Assembly: GCF_016907545.1 (NCBI RefSeq)
Contig: NZ_JAFBCD010000001.1
Coordinates: forward strand, 1,984,001-2,048,000
DNA: 64,000 bases
Direction: 5' to 3'
DNA from: Paenarthrobacter ilicis
GTDB lineage: Bacteria > Actinomycetota > Actinomycetes > Actinomycetales > Micrococcaceae
This document shows, one piece after another, positions 36,772 to 46,086 of this stretch (position 1 is its first letter; every line of letters begins with the position of its first letter). The notes under the pieces were generated by a model. It ran no database searches. It was not told the DNA's origin and was given only the letters and a program-made list of their open reading frames with translations. The translations under genes were made by a program, and so were the position numbers.

Positions 36772-37636
36772 AGTATCCTTGGGCATCCAGGATTGCGTCT
36801 TCTTCTTCCTCAGCAGTTGGCCGCTTGTTCCGCCGCGGAGCATGTGCGCGGGGTTTCGGCGTGCCTCCTGCGGCAATAATCACTTCGTTCTCTTCATCTT
36901 CGGCGTCGATTGCAGCGTTGCGTGCCTGCTGCCTGGCAGCGTAGCCGAAGCCGATGAACATCAACACCCCGAACGCGAACCACTGCAACGAATAGGACAG
37001 ATGGGTGCCTTCTTCGGTGGCGGGTTTGGGGAACGGCGTGGGCATTGGCTGGACAGCGGGGTTCTCGCTGGCGAGCTGGGCGTACGCTCCGGTGGCGATC
37101 CCGTACGGCAGCTCCGTAGCAAAACTTGCCAGGTCGATGGAGGCAAGTTGACCGTCGACGGCGCCCCGGTCCAGTTTGGGCTCCGCGGGCTTAAGCCGGG
37201 CCACCACGGTTACTTCGCCTGTTGGCGGTGCCGGAATCACATCGGGCCGGCCGGGGGTGTTGTTGCCGATGGGGAGCCACCCGCGGTCGATGACCACGGC
37301 TTCCCCGGTGGTCAGCCTGAAAGGAACCACGACGTCGTAGCCCGGCTGTCCGTTCAGCGGACGGTTGCGTACAACCCGCTGGCCGTCCAAATCGTAAGTG
37401 CCCCGCATCTGGACCTGCGTCCATTCCTTTTCTGGATCCAGGGTGGCGAACTGCTCCTTGACCTCCGCGAAAGGGACAGGCGTTGCCGAGTAGTTACTGA
37501 CCACACGATTGATTTCAGCCAACGTCTCTGCGCGTCGATCCATCTGCCAACGCCCCAGGAAGACGCACGCGGTGGCGAAGATCACGGCCAGGACAAAGTA
37601 CCCCAGCCACTTGCTGGAGAAGAGGAAACGGTACAT
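36770..37636 (-). CDS. SURF1-family cytochrome oxidase assembly protein
   Basis: 288 residues: an N-terminal transmembrane helix (about 10-28), extracytoplasmic domain with YDVVVPFRLTTGEAVVIDRGWLP, and a second helix near 218-236 with LSYSLQWFAFG, the SURF1 pattern, followed by a charged tail. SURF1 assists insertion of haem A into the aa3 oxidase, matching ctaA and ctaB elsewhere in the window. It starts directly after the stop of the 90-residue gene upstream. Confidence 0.92.
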   Translation of the reverse strand: MYRFLFSSKWLGYFVLAVIFATACVFLGRWQMDRRAETLAEINRVVSNYSATPVPFAEVKEQFATLDPEKEWTQVQMRGTYDLDGQRVVRNRPLNGQPGYDVVVPFRLTTGEAVVIDRGWLPIGNNTPGRPDVIPAPPTGEVTVVARLKPAEPKLDRGAVDGQLASIDLASFATELPYGIATGAYAQLASENPAVQPMPTPFPKPATEEGTHLSYSLQWFAFGVLMFIGFGYAARQQARNAAIDAEDEENEVIIAAGGTPKPRAHAPRRNKRPTAEEEEDAILDAQGY

Positions 37637-37909
37637 TCAGTTGGCCTCGTTCGTGGTGGCTTCCGCCGAAAACCGGAGAGTCTCTTTCCATAGGCTCCGC
37701 GTCTGCAGGTAGTCCTCAAGCCAAGGACGGTGCTCACTGCAGGAGAGCCATACTTTCCGGCGGTCAGGCGTGTGGATGCGCGGGTTGTTCCACAGAAGCT
37801 GCCACTGGGCCTGGTCCTTGCATCCCTTGCGCGAACAGATGGCGTGGTCCGCCGCCCCCATGGATTCCTGGCCGGTGCTGCCTGCTGCGGCGAGGTTGAA
37901 GATGTTCAT
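37637..37909 (-). CDS. Small conserved cysteine-containing protein, unknown function
   Basis: 90 residues. CSRKGCKDQAQWQLLWNNP and a later LSCSEHRPWLEDYL suggest a small zinc- or metal-binding fold (Cys25, Cys30, Cys57 and His60). Related actinobacterial proteins have at times carried an acetone carboxylase label, which has no support in this sequence. It is sandwiched by 4-bp overlap with the DUF3099 gene and zero spacing to SURF1, so the three are one operon. Confidence 0.75.
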   Translation of the reverse strand: MNIFNLAAAGSTGQESMGAADHAICSRKGCKDQAQWQLLWNNPRIHTPDRRKVWLSCSEHRPWLEDYLQTRSLWKETLRFSAEATTNEAN

Positions 37910-38418
37910 CGTGTTGCCCGTTCATCGCCGGCCCCGCCGGCATCGCTTGCACCGTCCCCGGAGGGAGCTGGTTGGTTCATGGTGTCGTCGTCCTCAACGA
38001 GTTCGCCCTGGAGCACCACGGGGGACTCGTCAGCTGCTGCATTCGCGGAAGTCCGGGCGGGCTGGGACGGACCTTGGATTTCGGGCATTGCGACGTCGTC
38101 CAGCAAAGAGTCGCTGTGGATTTCGGCCTTGTCGCTCCCATTGGCGATGACCACCGCAAACCAGGGCAGGAAAACGGCCCCCGCGATCGCGATGACTTTG
38201 AACCACCCGTCCACCACGAAGATCATGACAATGCACACCATGCGGATGCCCATGGCTACCGCGTACTTGATCATGCGTTGGCGCATGTCCTCTGAATGGG
38301 CACCGGCAGCATCTGTGATGCTGTGCACTTCAGGGTCACTGGAAACAGCGTCCGGTTCTCCGGGCACTCGCTGCAAGGGACTGCTGTCTGGGGTCACAGT
38401 TGACTTATCACGCTCCAA
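37906..38418 (-). CDS. DUF3099 membrane protein
   Basis: 170 residues with the DUF3099 core: VHSITDAAGAHSEDMRQRM followed by two transmembrane helices (about 53-72 and 75-92), and an acidic C-terminal tail. Restricted to actinobacteria; function unknown. The TTG at 38418 is assumed, with AGAGG close upstream; a GTG at 38397 is an alternative. First gene of the DUF3099/90-residue/SURF1 operon, divergent from fabG. Confidence 0.8.
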   Translation of the reverse strand: MERDKSTVTPDSSPLQRVPGEPDAVSSDPEVHSITDAAGAHSEDMRQRMIKYAVAMGIRMVCIVMIFVVDGWFKVIAIAGAVFLPWFAVVIANGSDKAEIHSDSLLDDVAMPEIQGPSQPARTSANAAADESPVVLQGELVEDDDTMNQPAPSGDGASDAGGAGDERATR

Positions 38419-38470
38419 AGGCCTCTTTCAATTCTCTCACCAACTGCTTGCCCGCCCAAACCGTACGTAG

Positions 38471-39292
<822 letters not shown>

Positions 39293-39407
39293 AAACTGCA
39301 GGCCGCGGTATTTTTTGTCCGGGTACTACAACTGGATTCCAACAATGCGCTGGCATGATGGAACCCAGGTCCCGGATTTTTGGACGAAGTGAACAAAAGG
39401 AGCTCGA

Positions 39408-40157
39408 ATGGGAAAGCTGGATAACAAGACCGCGATCGTCACGGGGTCATCCCGCGGTATCGGCGCCGAAGTTGCCAAGATCCTCGCCGGCGACGGTGCA
39501 GCCGTCGTCGTGAACTACCGCCAGAAGGCGCCGCGCGCCAACAAGGTTGTTGCCGATATCCAGGCAGCAGGTGGACGCGCTGCTGCTGTGGGTGCGGATC
39601 TCACCACCGATGAGGGTGTGCACGCTTTGGCCAGCAAAGCCATGGAGGAATTTGGCTCCCTTGATGTCCTGGTTCTTAACGCCTCCGGCGGCATGGAGTC
39701 CGGCATGGAAGAGGGCTATGCCCTCAAGCTGAACCGTGATGCCCAGGTCAACATGCTCAATGCTGCTGTTCCCTTGATGCCGGAAGGTTCACGGGTTGTC
39801 TTCGTCACCAGCCACCAGGCCCACTTTGTGGAGACAGTCCCCACCATGCCTGAGTATGAGCCCGTGGCCAAGAGCAAGCGTGCCGGTGAAGACGCGCTCC
39901 GGGACCTGTTGCCGCATTTGGCGGACAAGGGGATCTCCTTGGTGGTGGTCTCCGGCGACATGATCGAGGGCACGGTCACGGCAACGCTGCTGGATCGCTC
40001 CAACCCGGGCGCCATCGAGGCCCGCCGCGCCGAGGCAGGAAAGCTCTACTCGGTGGAGGAGTTCGCCGCCGAGGTGGCCGCCATGGTGACGGCTGACGTC
40101 CCCTCCGGCCACACGGAATACGTCGGTGGGTCCGACTACTTCAAGAAGTCCGAATAG
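39408..40157 (+). CDS. SDR oxidoreductase with Y-x6-K active-site spacing
   Basis: 249 residues with classical cofactor motif TGSSRGIG (12-19), NASGG near 91-95. The usual YxxxK is not present: the lysine-minus-four residue is Val153. Instead Tyr150 and Lys157 are separated by six residues (YEPVAKSK), the spacing of FabI/InhA enoyl reductases. It has its own ribosome site (AAAAGGAG) 115 bp after fabG. Possible roles are an enoyl-type reductase or a divergent SDR; family function is not established to my knowledge. Confidence 0.85.
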   Translation: MGKLDNKTAIVTGSSRGIGAEVAKILAGDGAAVVVNYRQKAPRANKVVADIQAAGGRAAAVGADLTTDEGVHALASKAMEEFGSLDVLVLNASGGMESGMEEGYALKLNRDAQVNMLNAAVPLMPEGSRVVFVTSHQAHFVETVPTMPEYEPVAKSKRAGEDALRDLLPHLADKGISLVVVSGDMIEGTVTATLLDRSNPGAIEARRAEAGKLYSVEEFAAEVAAMVTADVPSGHTEYVGGSDYFKKSE

Positions 40158-40174
40158 CACCTGTCAGCTGATGT

Positions 40175-40212
40175 GAAGAGCGACCCGGGCCTGCCCGGGT
40201 CGTTCTTCGTTT
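40175..40212 (+). terminator. Terminator after the second SDR
   Basis: Arms 40175-40190 and 40193-40208 pair over 16 positions with one G-T wobble (core CGACCCGGG), followed by GTTT. Confidence 0.8.
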
Positions 40213-40426
40213 AACAGCCCCCAGCTCCTTGGTGCAGTGACCATTATGTCAATTCAATAAAACTTTCTATTTTGGCGTCACGAAATACATAAAACCGTTT
40301 CATAGAAATTCTTTTGCATTAAAGTTCGCTGTCTGATTGACTCTGCTGGTTCCCTTGTGGTGCACCATCCGCCGTGTGCCGGATGATCCATTCCTCACCG
40401 CACCGCACGAAATATCAGGAGTTTCC
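40213..40426. other. AT-rich intergenic region before orphan ABC ATPase
   Basis: About 40240-40330 is strikingly AT-rich for this genome (runs such as AATTCAATAAAAC and AAATACATAAAAC). No gene is seen. It probably holds the promoter of the ABC ATPase gene; AT-rich DNA could also mark acquired sequence or a nucleoid-protein site. Confidence 0.5.
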
Positions 40427-41926
40427 ATGGACCTTTTACTGGATGCTGATGACATTCATGCTTCCTATGATCAGCGGCACATCCTCAAAGGAGTCACCTT
40501 TTCTTTGAACCGTGGGGAGATCCTGGGCCTCATAGGCACCAACGGGGCAGGGAAGTCGACGCTGATGGGGGTGCTGGCCGGCGCGCAAACGCACCACGGT
40601 GGGCGCATTACCTTGGCGGGGGAGAAGTACTCGCCTGATAGTCCGGAAGCGGCACGTGCCTGCGGTGTGGGACTGATTCCCCAGAACTTCCGGCTCGATC
40701 CCCGGCTGACAGTGGCCGAGGCGATCTTCCGGGACACCTTCCAGGCGGGAAAACCGCACACTGCCCTCAGGGACCAAGCTGCTGCGTTGATCCAACATGC
40801 CGGGGTAGAAGTGGACCCTGACGCCAAGGTGGGTACGCTGATACGCGCCCACCAAGCGCTGGTGGAGATCCTCAGGATGATTGCCGAGGAGGCGCAGTTG
40901 GTGATCATGGACGAGGTGGCCGCCTCCCTGCCTGACCATGAGGTTGCCATTCTCCACCGGGTGCTCCGGATGCTGACCGCACAGGGCCGGGGCATCATCT
41001 ACATCACCCACCGCTTGGACGAGATCCGCTCCATCGCGAACCGCATAGCCGTCCTGAGGAACGGAAAAGTCCACCGCATCCTGGAAGCCGGCACGACCGA
41101 CGTCGACGAACTTGCCTTCCTGTTGCTCCAGCAGAAGCTGGATCCAGTGGAAAGACCCCGTGATAACGCCACAGGCCAGGAAGCGCTGCGCGTGACCAAC
41201 CTGGGTGTGGGAAACGCCGTCAGGGGTGTCTCCTTTGCCGTCAGCAAAGGGGAGCTTTTTGGCCTGGCGGGTACACACCACTCAGGCGTATACCAGCTGG
41301 TGGAGGCCCTGGCAGGCATTCGGCCCAGCACCAGCGGCAGCTTCCACGTTCAGGGTCAGCCAGCCACGTTACGGAGCGTCCAGGACGCCTCGCGCTTGAA
41401 AATTGGCTTCTTGTCCGACGACGACTTACTGGACGAACACCTGAGTATCACCGAAGGAATCCAGGCCGCCGGACATCCCACCGGGACCTCCCTTCACGAC
41501 GAAATCTCGAGGCTCCGCGAAGTGGTTGACGTGGTGCGCCGAATGCGGATCAATACAACCAACATCCACGGTTCCCTGGATACCCTGTCCGGTGGCGACC
41601 GGCAGAAGGTGCACTTGGCCAAGTGGATGTCCGCTGGATGCGATGTGCTGATCTTGAGCCACCCAAGCCGCGGGATCGATATTGGAGCCAGGGAGGTGGT
41701 CTACAGGATGCTGAAGGAACTCAGCCAGTTGGGGGTTGCCATCATTCTGTTGTCCGCGGACCTGTCCGAGCTGGTGGGGTGGTGCCACAGGATCGGAGTC
41801 ATGAGGGACGGCGGGATGGTCACCATCGAGGCCAATGAGAACACCAACGAGGACGTGCTGGTGCACCACATGCTGGGGCGGAAGTTTGAAACGGAGGCCA
41901 GCGACGCACGGAGGTTGAAGGCTTAG
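40427..41926 (+). CDS. Orphan two-domain ABC ATPase, RbsA/MglA-like, second domain degenerate
   Basis: 499 residues built like the sugar importer ATPases RbsA/MglA. Domain 1 keeps Walker A GTNGAGKST (37-45) and Walker B VIMDE (159-163), but its signature reads LIRAHQ instead of LS-GGQ. Domain 2 keeps LSGGDRQK (387-394) yet its P-loop position is GTHHSGV and its Walker B reads LILSHPSRG, with Ser411-His412 replacing Asp-Glu, so it should not hydrolyse ATP. No permease or binding-protein gene is adjacent. ATG at 40427 with AGGAG. A terminator separates it from the convergent Roadblock gene. Confidence 0.85.
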   Translation: MDLLLDADDIHASYDQRHILKGVTFSLNRGEILGLIGTNGAGKSTLMGVLAGAQTHHGGRITLAGEKYSPDSPEAARACGVGLIPQNFRLDPRLTVAEAIFRDTFQAGKPHTALRDQAAALIQHAGVEVDPDAKVGTLIRAHQALVEILRMIAEEAQLVIMDEVAASLPDHEVAILHRVLRMLTAQGRGIIYITHRLDEIRSIANRIAVLRNGKVHRILEAGTTDVDELAFLLLQQKLDPVERPRDNATGQEALRVTNLGVGNAVRGVSFAVSKGELFGLAGTHHSGVYQLVEALAGIRPSTSGSFHVQGQPATLRSVQDASRLKIGFLSDDDLLDEHLSITEGIQAAGHPTGTSLHDEISRLREVVDVVRRMRINTTNIHGSLDTLSGGDRQKVHLAKWMSAGCDVLILSHPSRGIDIGAREVVYRMLKELSQLGVAIILLSADLSELVGWCHRIGVMRDGGMVTIEANENTNEDVLVHHMLGRKFETEASDARRLKA

Positions 41927-41954
41927 GAGTCCCTGCGATTTCCGAAACGGCAGA

Positions 41955-41990
41955 TGGAAGGGGCGGTCGACTGCGCGACCGCCCCTTCCA
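41955..41990. terminator. Bidirectional terminator between ABC ATPase and Roadblock genes
   Basis: Perfect 15-base stem (41955-41969 with 41976-41990) and six-base loop between two convergent genes. T-tracts are poor. Confidence 0.75.
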
Positions 41991-42010
41991 TGCGCCGGGA
42001 ATGTCCCGGC

Positions 42011-42379
42011 TTAGATGCTGACGCCGTTGGCGATGCCCTTGAGCTTATGCCGCGCCAACGCAAGGTTGGCATACGTGCGGTCCAGCACGAGGTAGACGAA
42101 GAGTCCTTTGGAGCCCTCTGAGTTCAGGACGTTGATGAGGTGGTACTGCGAGTCCAGCGTGATCAGAATGTCTTCAATGGTGCTGTCCAGTTTCAGGTCA
42201 GCCATGGTCCGCAACTTGGAGGCCACCACATTGGAGTTTCCTGCTGCGGCAACACCAAGGTCAAAGCCCGGGCTGCCACCCTGGGCGAGTGCCATTCCGC
42301 TGGAGTAGTCGACGATTGCGGCACCCGTGGCGCCTTCAATGGACAGCAGCTGCTTCATGGCATCATCTAGTGAGCTCAT
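42011..42379 (-). CDS. Roadblock/LC7-domain protein
   Basis: 122-residue single-domain Roadblock/LC7 protein (SSLDDAMKQLLSIEGATGAAIVDYSSGMALA, VLNSEGSKGLFVYLVLDR). Such proteins (MglB type) regulate small Ras-like GTPases and occur in actinobacterial conservons, but no GTPase or sensor is next to it here. The upstream region 42380-42548 is AT-rich. Function in this genome unknown. Confidence 0.85.
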   Translation of the reverse strand: MSSLDDAMKQLLSIEGATGAAIVDYSSGMALAQGGSPGFDLGVAAAGNSNVVASKLRTMADLKLDSTIEDILITLDSQYHLINVLNSEGSKGLFVYLVLDRTYANLALARHKLKGIANGVSI

Positions 42380-42548
42380 TAGGACTCTTCCTTTTCTGGA
42401 GTGTCATTTCGGAGCTCTTATATTCACATATTAAGAGACCCTGACATATTCCACCCGGGAAGTGCCGTTCAAATGTATCAATTCCGAAAATTAATCGATA
42501 TTCAGCGTCACGATTACAGGACCAAGAACACTAAGGAGAATTCACAAG
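42380..42548. other. AT-rich region upstream of Roadblock gene
   Basis: 169 bp with AT-rich stretches (TTATATTCACATATTAAG near 42418, and AATTAATCGATATT near 42490). It holds the Roadblock promoter and the end of serB; no gene seen. Confidence 0.45.
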
Positions 42549-43430
42549 CTAAACACCAGCGATGTACCGCACCACATTCAGGTAGGGGATGTTGATGGCG
42601 GCATCGGCCGCCTCGCGGACAGCAGGTTTGGCGTTGAATGCGATACCCAGCCCTGCTGCGCCCAGCATGTCAAGATCGTTCGCGCCATCGCCCACCGCGA
42701 TGGTGTGCTGAAGGTCGATCCTCTCGGCCTCCGACCACGCACGAAGATATTTTTCCTTCGCTGCCCGGTCAACGACGTCGCCAAGGACCTTGCCGGTCAG
42801 ATGGCCATCAAAAATTTCCAGTTCATTGGCCATCCAGTAATCCAGCCCCAGCTCATCTGCGATGGGTGCCAGAATTTGATTGAACCCACCGGACACCACA
42901 GCCACTACGTGGCCTGCATCCTTGAAGGCGGCCACCAGCTCTGCCGCCCCAAGGCTCAGGCGAACCTCGTGGCGTACGGACTCGACGACGGCGGCCGGCA
43001 ACCCTGCCAGGACGGCAACCCGGGCGTGGAGGCTCTGGGCGAAATCCAGCTCACCCCGCATGGCCGCTTCAGTGACAGCTGCGACCTCTTCGCGTTTTCC
43101 TGCATGGGCCGCCAGAAGTTCAATCACTTCCTGCTGGATCAGGGTGGAGTCCACGTCCATGATCAGGAACTTGCGTCCCGCCTGGCGCAATGCTGCGGGG
43201 ACGATCGCCGTATCGACATCGGTGACTGCCGCTTCCGCAACCTGACGGCGCACCCGCTGCAGGTCCTGGGGGGTGCTCACCTCGGCGGTGTGGACCTGGA
43301 AGTGGCCGTTTCCATCGTCTGATTCGGAAGTCACCGTTGCGCCGGCGCCGGTAAGCGCTGCGCGGACTGCGTCGAGATTCTCCGGGGACAGATTCAGGCC
43401 GTAACTAACCGCGGCCGCGTGAGGGATCAT
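42549..43430 (-). CDS. serB: Phosphoserine phosphatase
   Basis: 293-residue HAD phosphatase completing serine biosynthesis. The catalytic MDVDSTLIQQEVIE, VVSGGFNQIL and GDGANDLDML motifs are present; an N-terminal ACT-like domain (about 1-85) precedes them. ATG at 43430 has no ribosome site, but TAGGAT lies 7 nt upstream (plus strand ATCCTA, 43438-43443), fitting a leaderless start. Divergent from the ABC ATPase at 43541. Confidence 0.95.
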   Translation of the reverse strand: MIPHAAAVSYGLNLSPENLDAVRAALTGAGATVTSESDDGNGHFQVHTAEVSTPQDLQRVRRQVAEAAVTDVDTAIVPAALRQAGRKFLIMDVDSTLIQQEVIELLAAHAGKREEVAAVTEAAMRGELDFAQSLHARVAVLAGLPAAVVESVRHEVRLSLGAAELVAAFKDAGHVVAVVSGGFNQILAPIADELGLDYWMANELEIFDGHLTGKVLGDVVDRAAKEKYLRAWSEAERIDLQHTIAVGDGANDLDMLGAAGLGIAFNAKPAVREAADAAINIPYLNVVRYIAGV

Positions 43431-43540
43431 GGCTTCAATCCTACTGAGCCACTGGTAACCGCCCGAATTCATTTCGTCGCGTGCCCGGACGGTTGACTCC
43501 GTTTTTAGTCGCATGGATTTTTGACCTAGTGTCTACTGCT

Positions 43541-44326
43541 ATGAGTGATGTTCTGGATTTGGCTTCCGTCAGCGTTGTCCGCGGTAAAAAGACCCTGCTG
43601 GACAAAGTTGACTGGCAGGTCAGCGAAGGGGAGCGCTGGGTCATTCTGGGACCCAATGGTGCGGGCAAGACCACCCTTCTTCAAGTTGCGTCGGCACGCC
43701 TGCACCCCAGCAGCGGCAAAGCCGGGATCCTGGACGAAGTCATGGGGCGGGTGGACGTCTTCGAACTGCGCCCGCGCATTGGCCTATCTTCCGCAGCCCT
43801 GGCCACCCAGATCCCTGAACACGAAACTGTGCTGAATGTAGTGGTCACTGCGGCCTACGGCGTCACCGGCAGGTGGCGCGAAGGCTACGAGCGTGACGAT
43901 GAGCGCCGCGCCTTCGGACTTCTCAACGACTGGGGAATGGGACCACTCCTGAACCGCACGTTTGCCACCCTCTCGGAAGGTGAACGCAAGCGGGTGCAGA
44001 TTGCCCGTGCCCTCATGACTGATCCCGAACTGCTGCTGCTGGACGAGCCTGCCGCAGGCCTTGACCTCGGGGGACGCGAGGAGTTGGTCCACAAGCTGGG
44101 CCAGTTGGCCAGCGATGAAGCGTCTCCCGCCATGGTCCTGGTGACCCACCACCTTGAGGAAGTTCCGCCGGGCTTCACCCACGCGATGTTGCTCCGCGAC
44201 GGAGCAGTTGTGGCCGCGGGACCCATCACCGAGGTCCTCACGGACGAACACCTCAGCGATACTTTCGGCCTTCCGCTCACCATCACGGAAAATGCAGGCC
44301 GCTACACGGCCACTGCGCGTCGCTAA
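43541..44326 (+). CDS. ABC ATP-binding protein (YlmA/PhnC-like)
   Basis: 261-residue ATPase: Walker A GPNGAGKTT, signature TLSEGERKRVQIARA (Glu replaces the usual second Gly, as in the YlmA group), Walker B LLLDEPAAGLDLGGRE, H-loop VTHHLEEVPPG. No permease is adjacent, so it may not be a classical transporter. ATG at 43541; TAGTGT at 43527-43532 lies 8 nt upstream with no ribosome site. tauE-like gene follows 19 bp later. Confidence 0.87.
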   Translation: MSDVLDLASVSVVRGKKTLLDKVDWQVSEGERWVILGPNGAGKTTLLQVASARLHPSSGKAGILDEVMGRVDVFELRPRIGLSSAALATQIPEHETVLNVVVTAAYGVTGRWREGYERDDERRAFGLLNDWGMGPLLNRTFATLSEGERKRVQIARALMTDPELLLLDEPAAGLDLGGREELVHKLGQLASDEASPAMVLVTHHLEEVPPGFTHAMLLRDGAVVAAGPITEVLTDEHLSDTFGLPLTITENAGRYTATARR

Positions 44327-44345
44327 GAAACGGGCCTGAAAAACC

Positions 44346-45131
44346 ATGGAGATTCTTAGCAGCATCCTGATCTTTTTTGCCGGCTTGTGGGCCGGCACCA
44401 TCAATGCCGTGGTGGGTTCCGGCACCCTGGTGACCTTCCCGGTACTCATCGCCCTGGGCATCACCCCGGTGGTGGCCTCCATGAGCAACGCGATGGGCCT
44501 GGTGGCCGGCAACGCTGCCGGCGCGTGGGGCTACCGCCGTGAATTGGCTGGCCGCGGCAGGCAATTGATGAAACTGCTTCCGGCCTCATTGCTGGGCGGT
44601 ATCACCGGTGCTTGGCTTCTACTTCACCTTCCGGAGACCGTCTTCCACTACGCCGCCCCGGTGTTGTTGGTGGTAGCCCTGCTGATGGTGGTCTTCCAAC
44701 CAAAACTTCAAGCCTGGGTACGTGCCAGGGAACAAAACCCCGAGCACGCCGTCCGCGACAAGAGCCACGGGGTCCTCCTGGTGGTCCTGGTGTTTCTGGC
44801 CGGTGTTTATGGCGGCTACTTCGTGGCCGCCCAGGGCATCCTCCTGGTGGGCATCCTCGGTGTCTTCCTTGCGGGCACAATGCAGAACGCCAATGCAATG
44901 AAGAACATCCTGGTCCTGGGCGTCAACCTGGTGGCCGCATTTTCCTACCTGATTTTTGCCTTCGACAGGATCAACTGGCTGGTGGTCCTGCTGATCGCAG
45001 TGAGCTCCACGATTGGTGGGCTTGTTGGCGCCAAGGTGGGACGGAAGCTCTCGCCCACAATCCTCAGGTCAGTCATTTTTGTCCTCGGCATTGTTGCCTT
45101 GGGCTTCATGATCGCCAACCTGATGAAATAG
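44346..45131 (+). CDS. TauE/SafE-family membrane exporter
   Basis: 261-residue membrane protein with about eight hydrophobic segments and the TauE/SafE opening FFAGLWAGTINAVVGSGTLVTFP and the repeat GVYGGYFVAAQGILLVG. Family members are linked to export of sulfite or other organosulfur anions; the substrate here is unknown. Lies between an ABC ATPase and a TrmH methyltransferase, 19 and 6 bp apart. Confidence 0.9.
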   Translation: MEILSSILIFFAGLWAGTINAVVGSGTLVTFPVLIALGITPVVASMSNAMGLVAGNAAGAWGYRRELAGRGRQLMKLLPASLLGGITGAWLLLHLPETVFHYAAPVLLVVALLMVVFQPKLQAWVRAREQNPEHAVRDKSHGVLLVVLVFLAGVYGGYFVAAQGILLVGILGVFLAGTMQNANAMKNILVLGVNLVAAFSYLIFAFDRINWLVVLLIAVSSTIGGLVGAKVGRKLSPTILRSVIFVLGIVALGFMIANLMK

Positions 45132-45137
45132 TCACCC

Positions 45138-45947
45138 GTGACCTTCCACTACCTTGAATCTGCCTCGGACCCACGCGTCAGCGACTACACCTCGCTGACG
45201 GACGTGCACCTTCGGAAACTCAGGGAACCGGCCGAGGGAATGTATATCGCTGAATCGTCCCGGGTTCTGCGGCGTGCATTGGCTGCCGGGCACCGGCCAC
45301 GGTCATTCTTTCTGGCAGAAAAGTGGCTCGAAGACCTCGACGACATCTTCCAGCTCCATCCCGATGTTCCGGTCTACATCGGCAAGGCATCATTGCTGGA
45401 GGAGATCACGGGGTTCCATCTCCACCGGGGTGCAATGGCTGCCATGCAGCGGCCTGCCCCACTGGCCTTGGGGCCACTCCTTGACGCTGCCCGCCGGGTT
45501 GCCGTGCTCGAAGACATTGTGGACCACACCAACGTGGGAGCGATTTTCCGTTCAGCTGCTGCTCTGGGCGTAGACGCAGTACTTGTTTCCCCCCGGTGCG
45601 GCGACCCGCTTTACCGGCGCAGCGTACGGGTCAGCATGGGCACGGTTTTCCAGGTCCCCTGGGCGAGGCTGGAAAGCTGGCCCAACGATCTCCAGGTGTT
45701 GAAGGACCATGGATTCCGGGTGGCTGCCATGGAGCTGACGGATGACGCCCTGGATGTTGATGAGGTGGCCGGCAAGCGCATTCCCAAACTTGCCTTGGTG
45801 CTTGGTACCGAAGGTGCCGGGATGAGCCCCGAGACGCTGGCCGCCGTCGACCTTGCCGTCAAGATCCCCATGCGGCCTGGAGTGGACAGCCTGAATGTTG
45901 CTGCAGCATCTGCCGTGGCCTTTTGGGAACTGCGCCACCGCGATTAA
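45138..45947 (+). CDS. TrmH/SpoU-family RNA methyltransferase
   Basis: 269 residues. N-terminal substrate-binding domain, then the SPOUT knot with VDHTNVGAIFRSAAALGVD, LVLGTEGAGMS and MRPGVDSLNVAAASAVAFWE. It should 2'-O-methylate rRNA or tRNA with SAM; the exact nucleotide is not predictable. GTG start 6 bp after the TauE stop, so co-transcribed. Confidence 0.92.
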   Translation: MTFHYLESASDPRVSDYTSLTDVHLRKLREPAEGMYIAESSRVLRRALAAGHRPRSFFLAEKWLEDLDDIFQLHPDVPVYIGKASLLEEITGFHLHRGAMAAMQRPAPLALGPLLDAARRVAVLEDIVDHTNVGAIFRSAAALGVDAVLVSPRCGDPLYRRSVRVSMGTVFQVPWARLESWPNDLQVLKDHGFRVAAMELTDDALDVDEVAGKRIPKLALVLGTEGAGMSPETLAAVDLAVKIPMRPGVDSLNVAAASAVAFWELRHRD

Positions 45948-45974
45948 CGCCGGTTCGTGCGGGCGTGCGACATC

Positions 45975-46080
45975 GGCTATGCTTGATTGTTGGCCCGGAA
46001 GCTGGAATTGACGTTGCAGCAGCCGGCCCACTCCATTCATACCTGGCAACTGGCAAAATCCAGTTGCGTGAACAAAAGGT
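45975..46080 (+). promoter_or_regulatory. Promoter and structured leader of type B L31 gene
   Basis: TATGCT at 45975-45980 is a good -10. The leader then holds GCAACTGG-CAAAAT-CCAGTTGC, a perfect 8-6-8 inverted repeat (46046-46053 with 46060-46067), immediately before the ribosome site AAAGGT (46075-46080), plus a weaker long-range pairing TGGCCCGG/CCGGCCCA. A hairpin so placed could mask the ribosome site, as in ribosomal-protein autoregulatory leaders; L31 leaders have been described for actinobacteria. Confidence 0.6.
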
Positions 46081-46086
46081 CCCATT

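Noticed and set aside
43481..43540. N-terminal extension of the ABC ATPase from 43481
   Set aside because: The extension covers the divergent promoter region and has no similarity; the ATG at 43541 gives the standard N-terminus.
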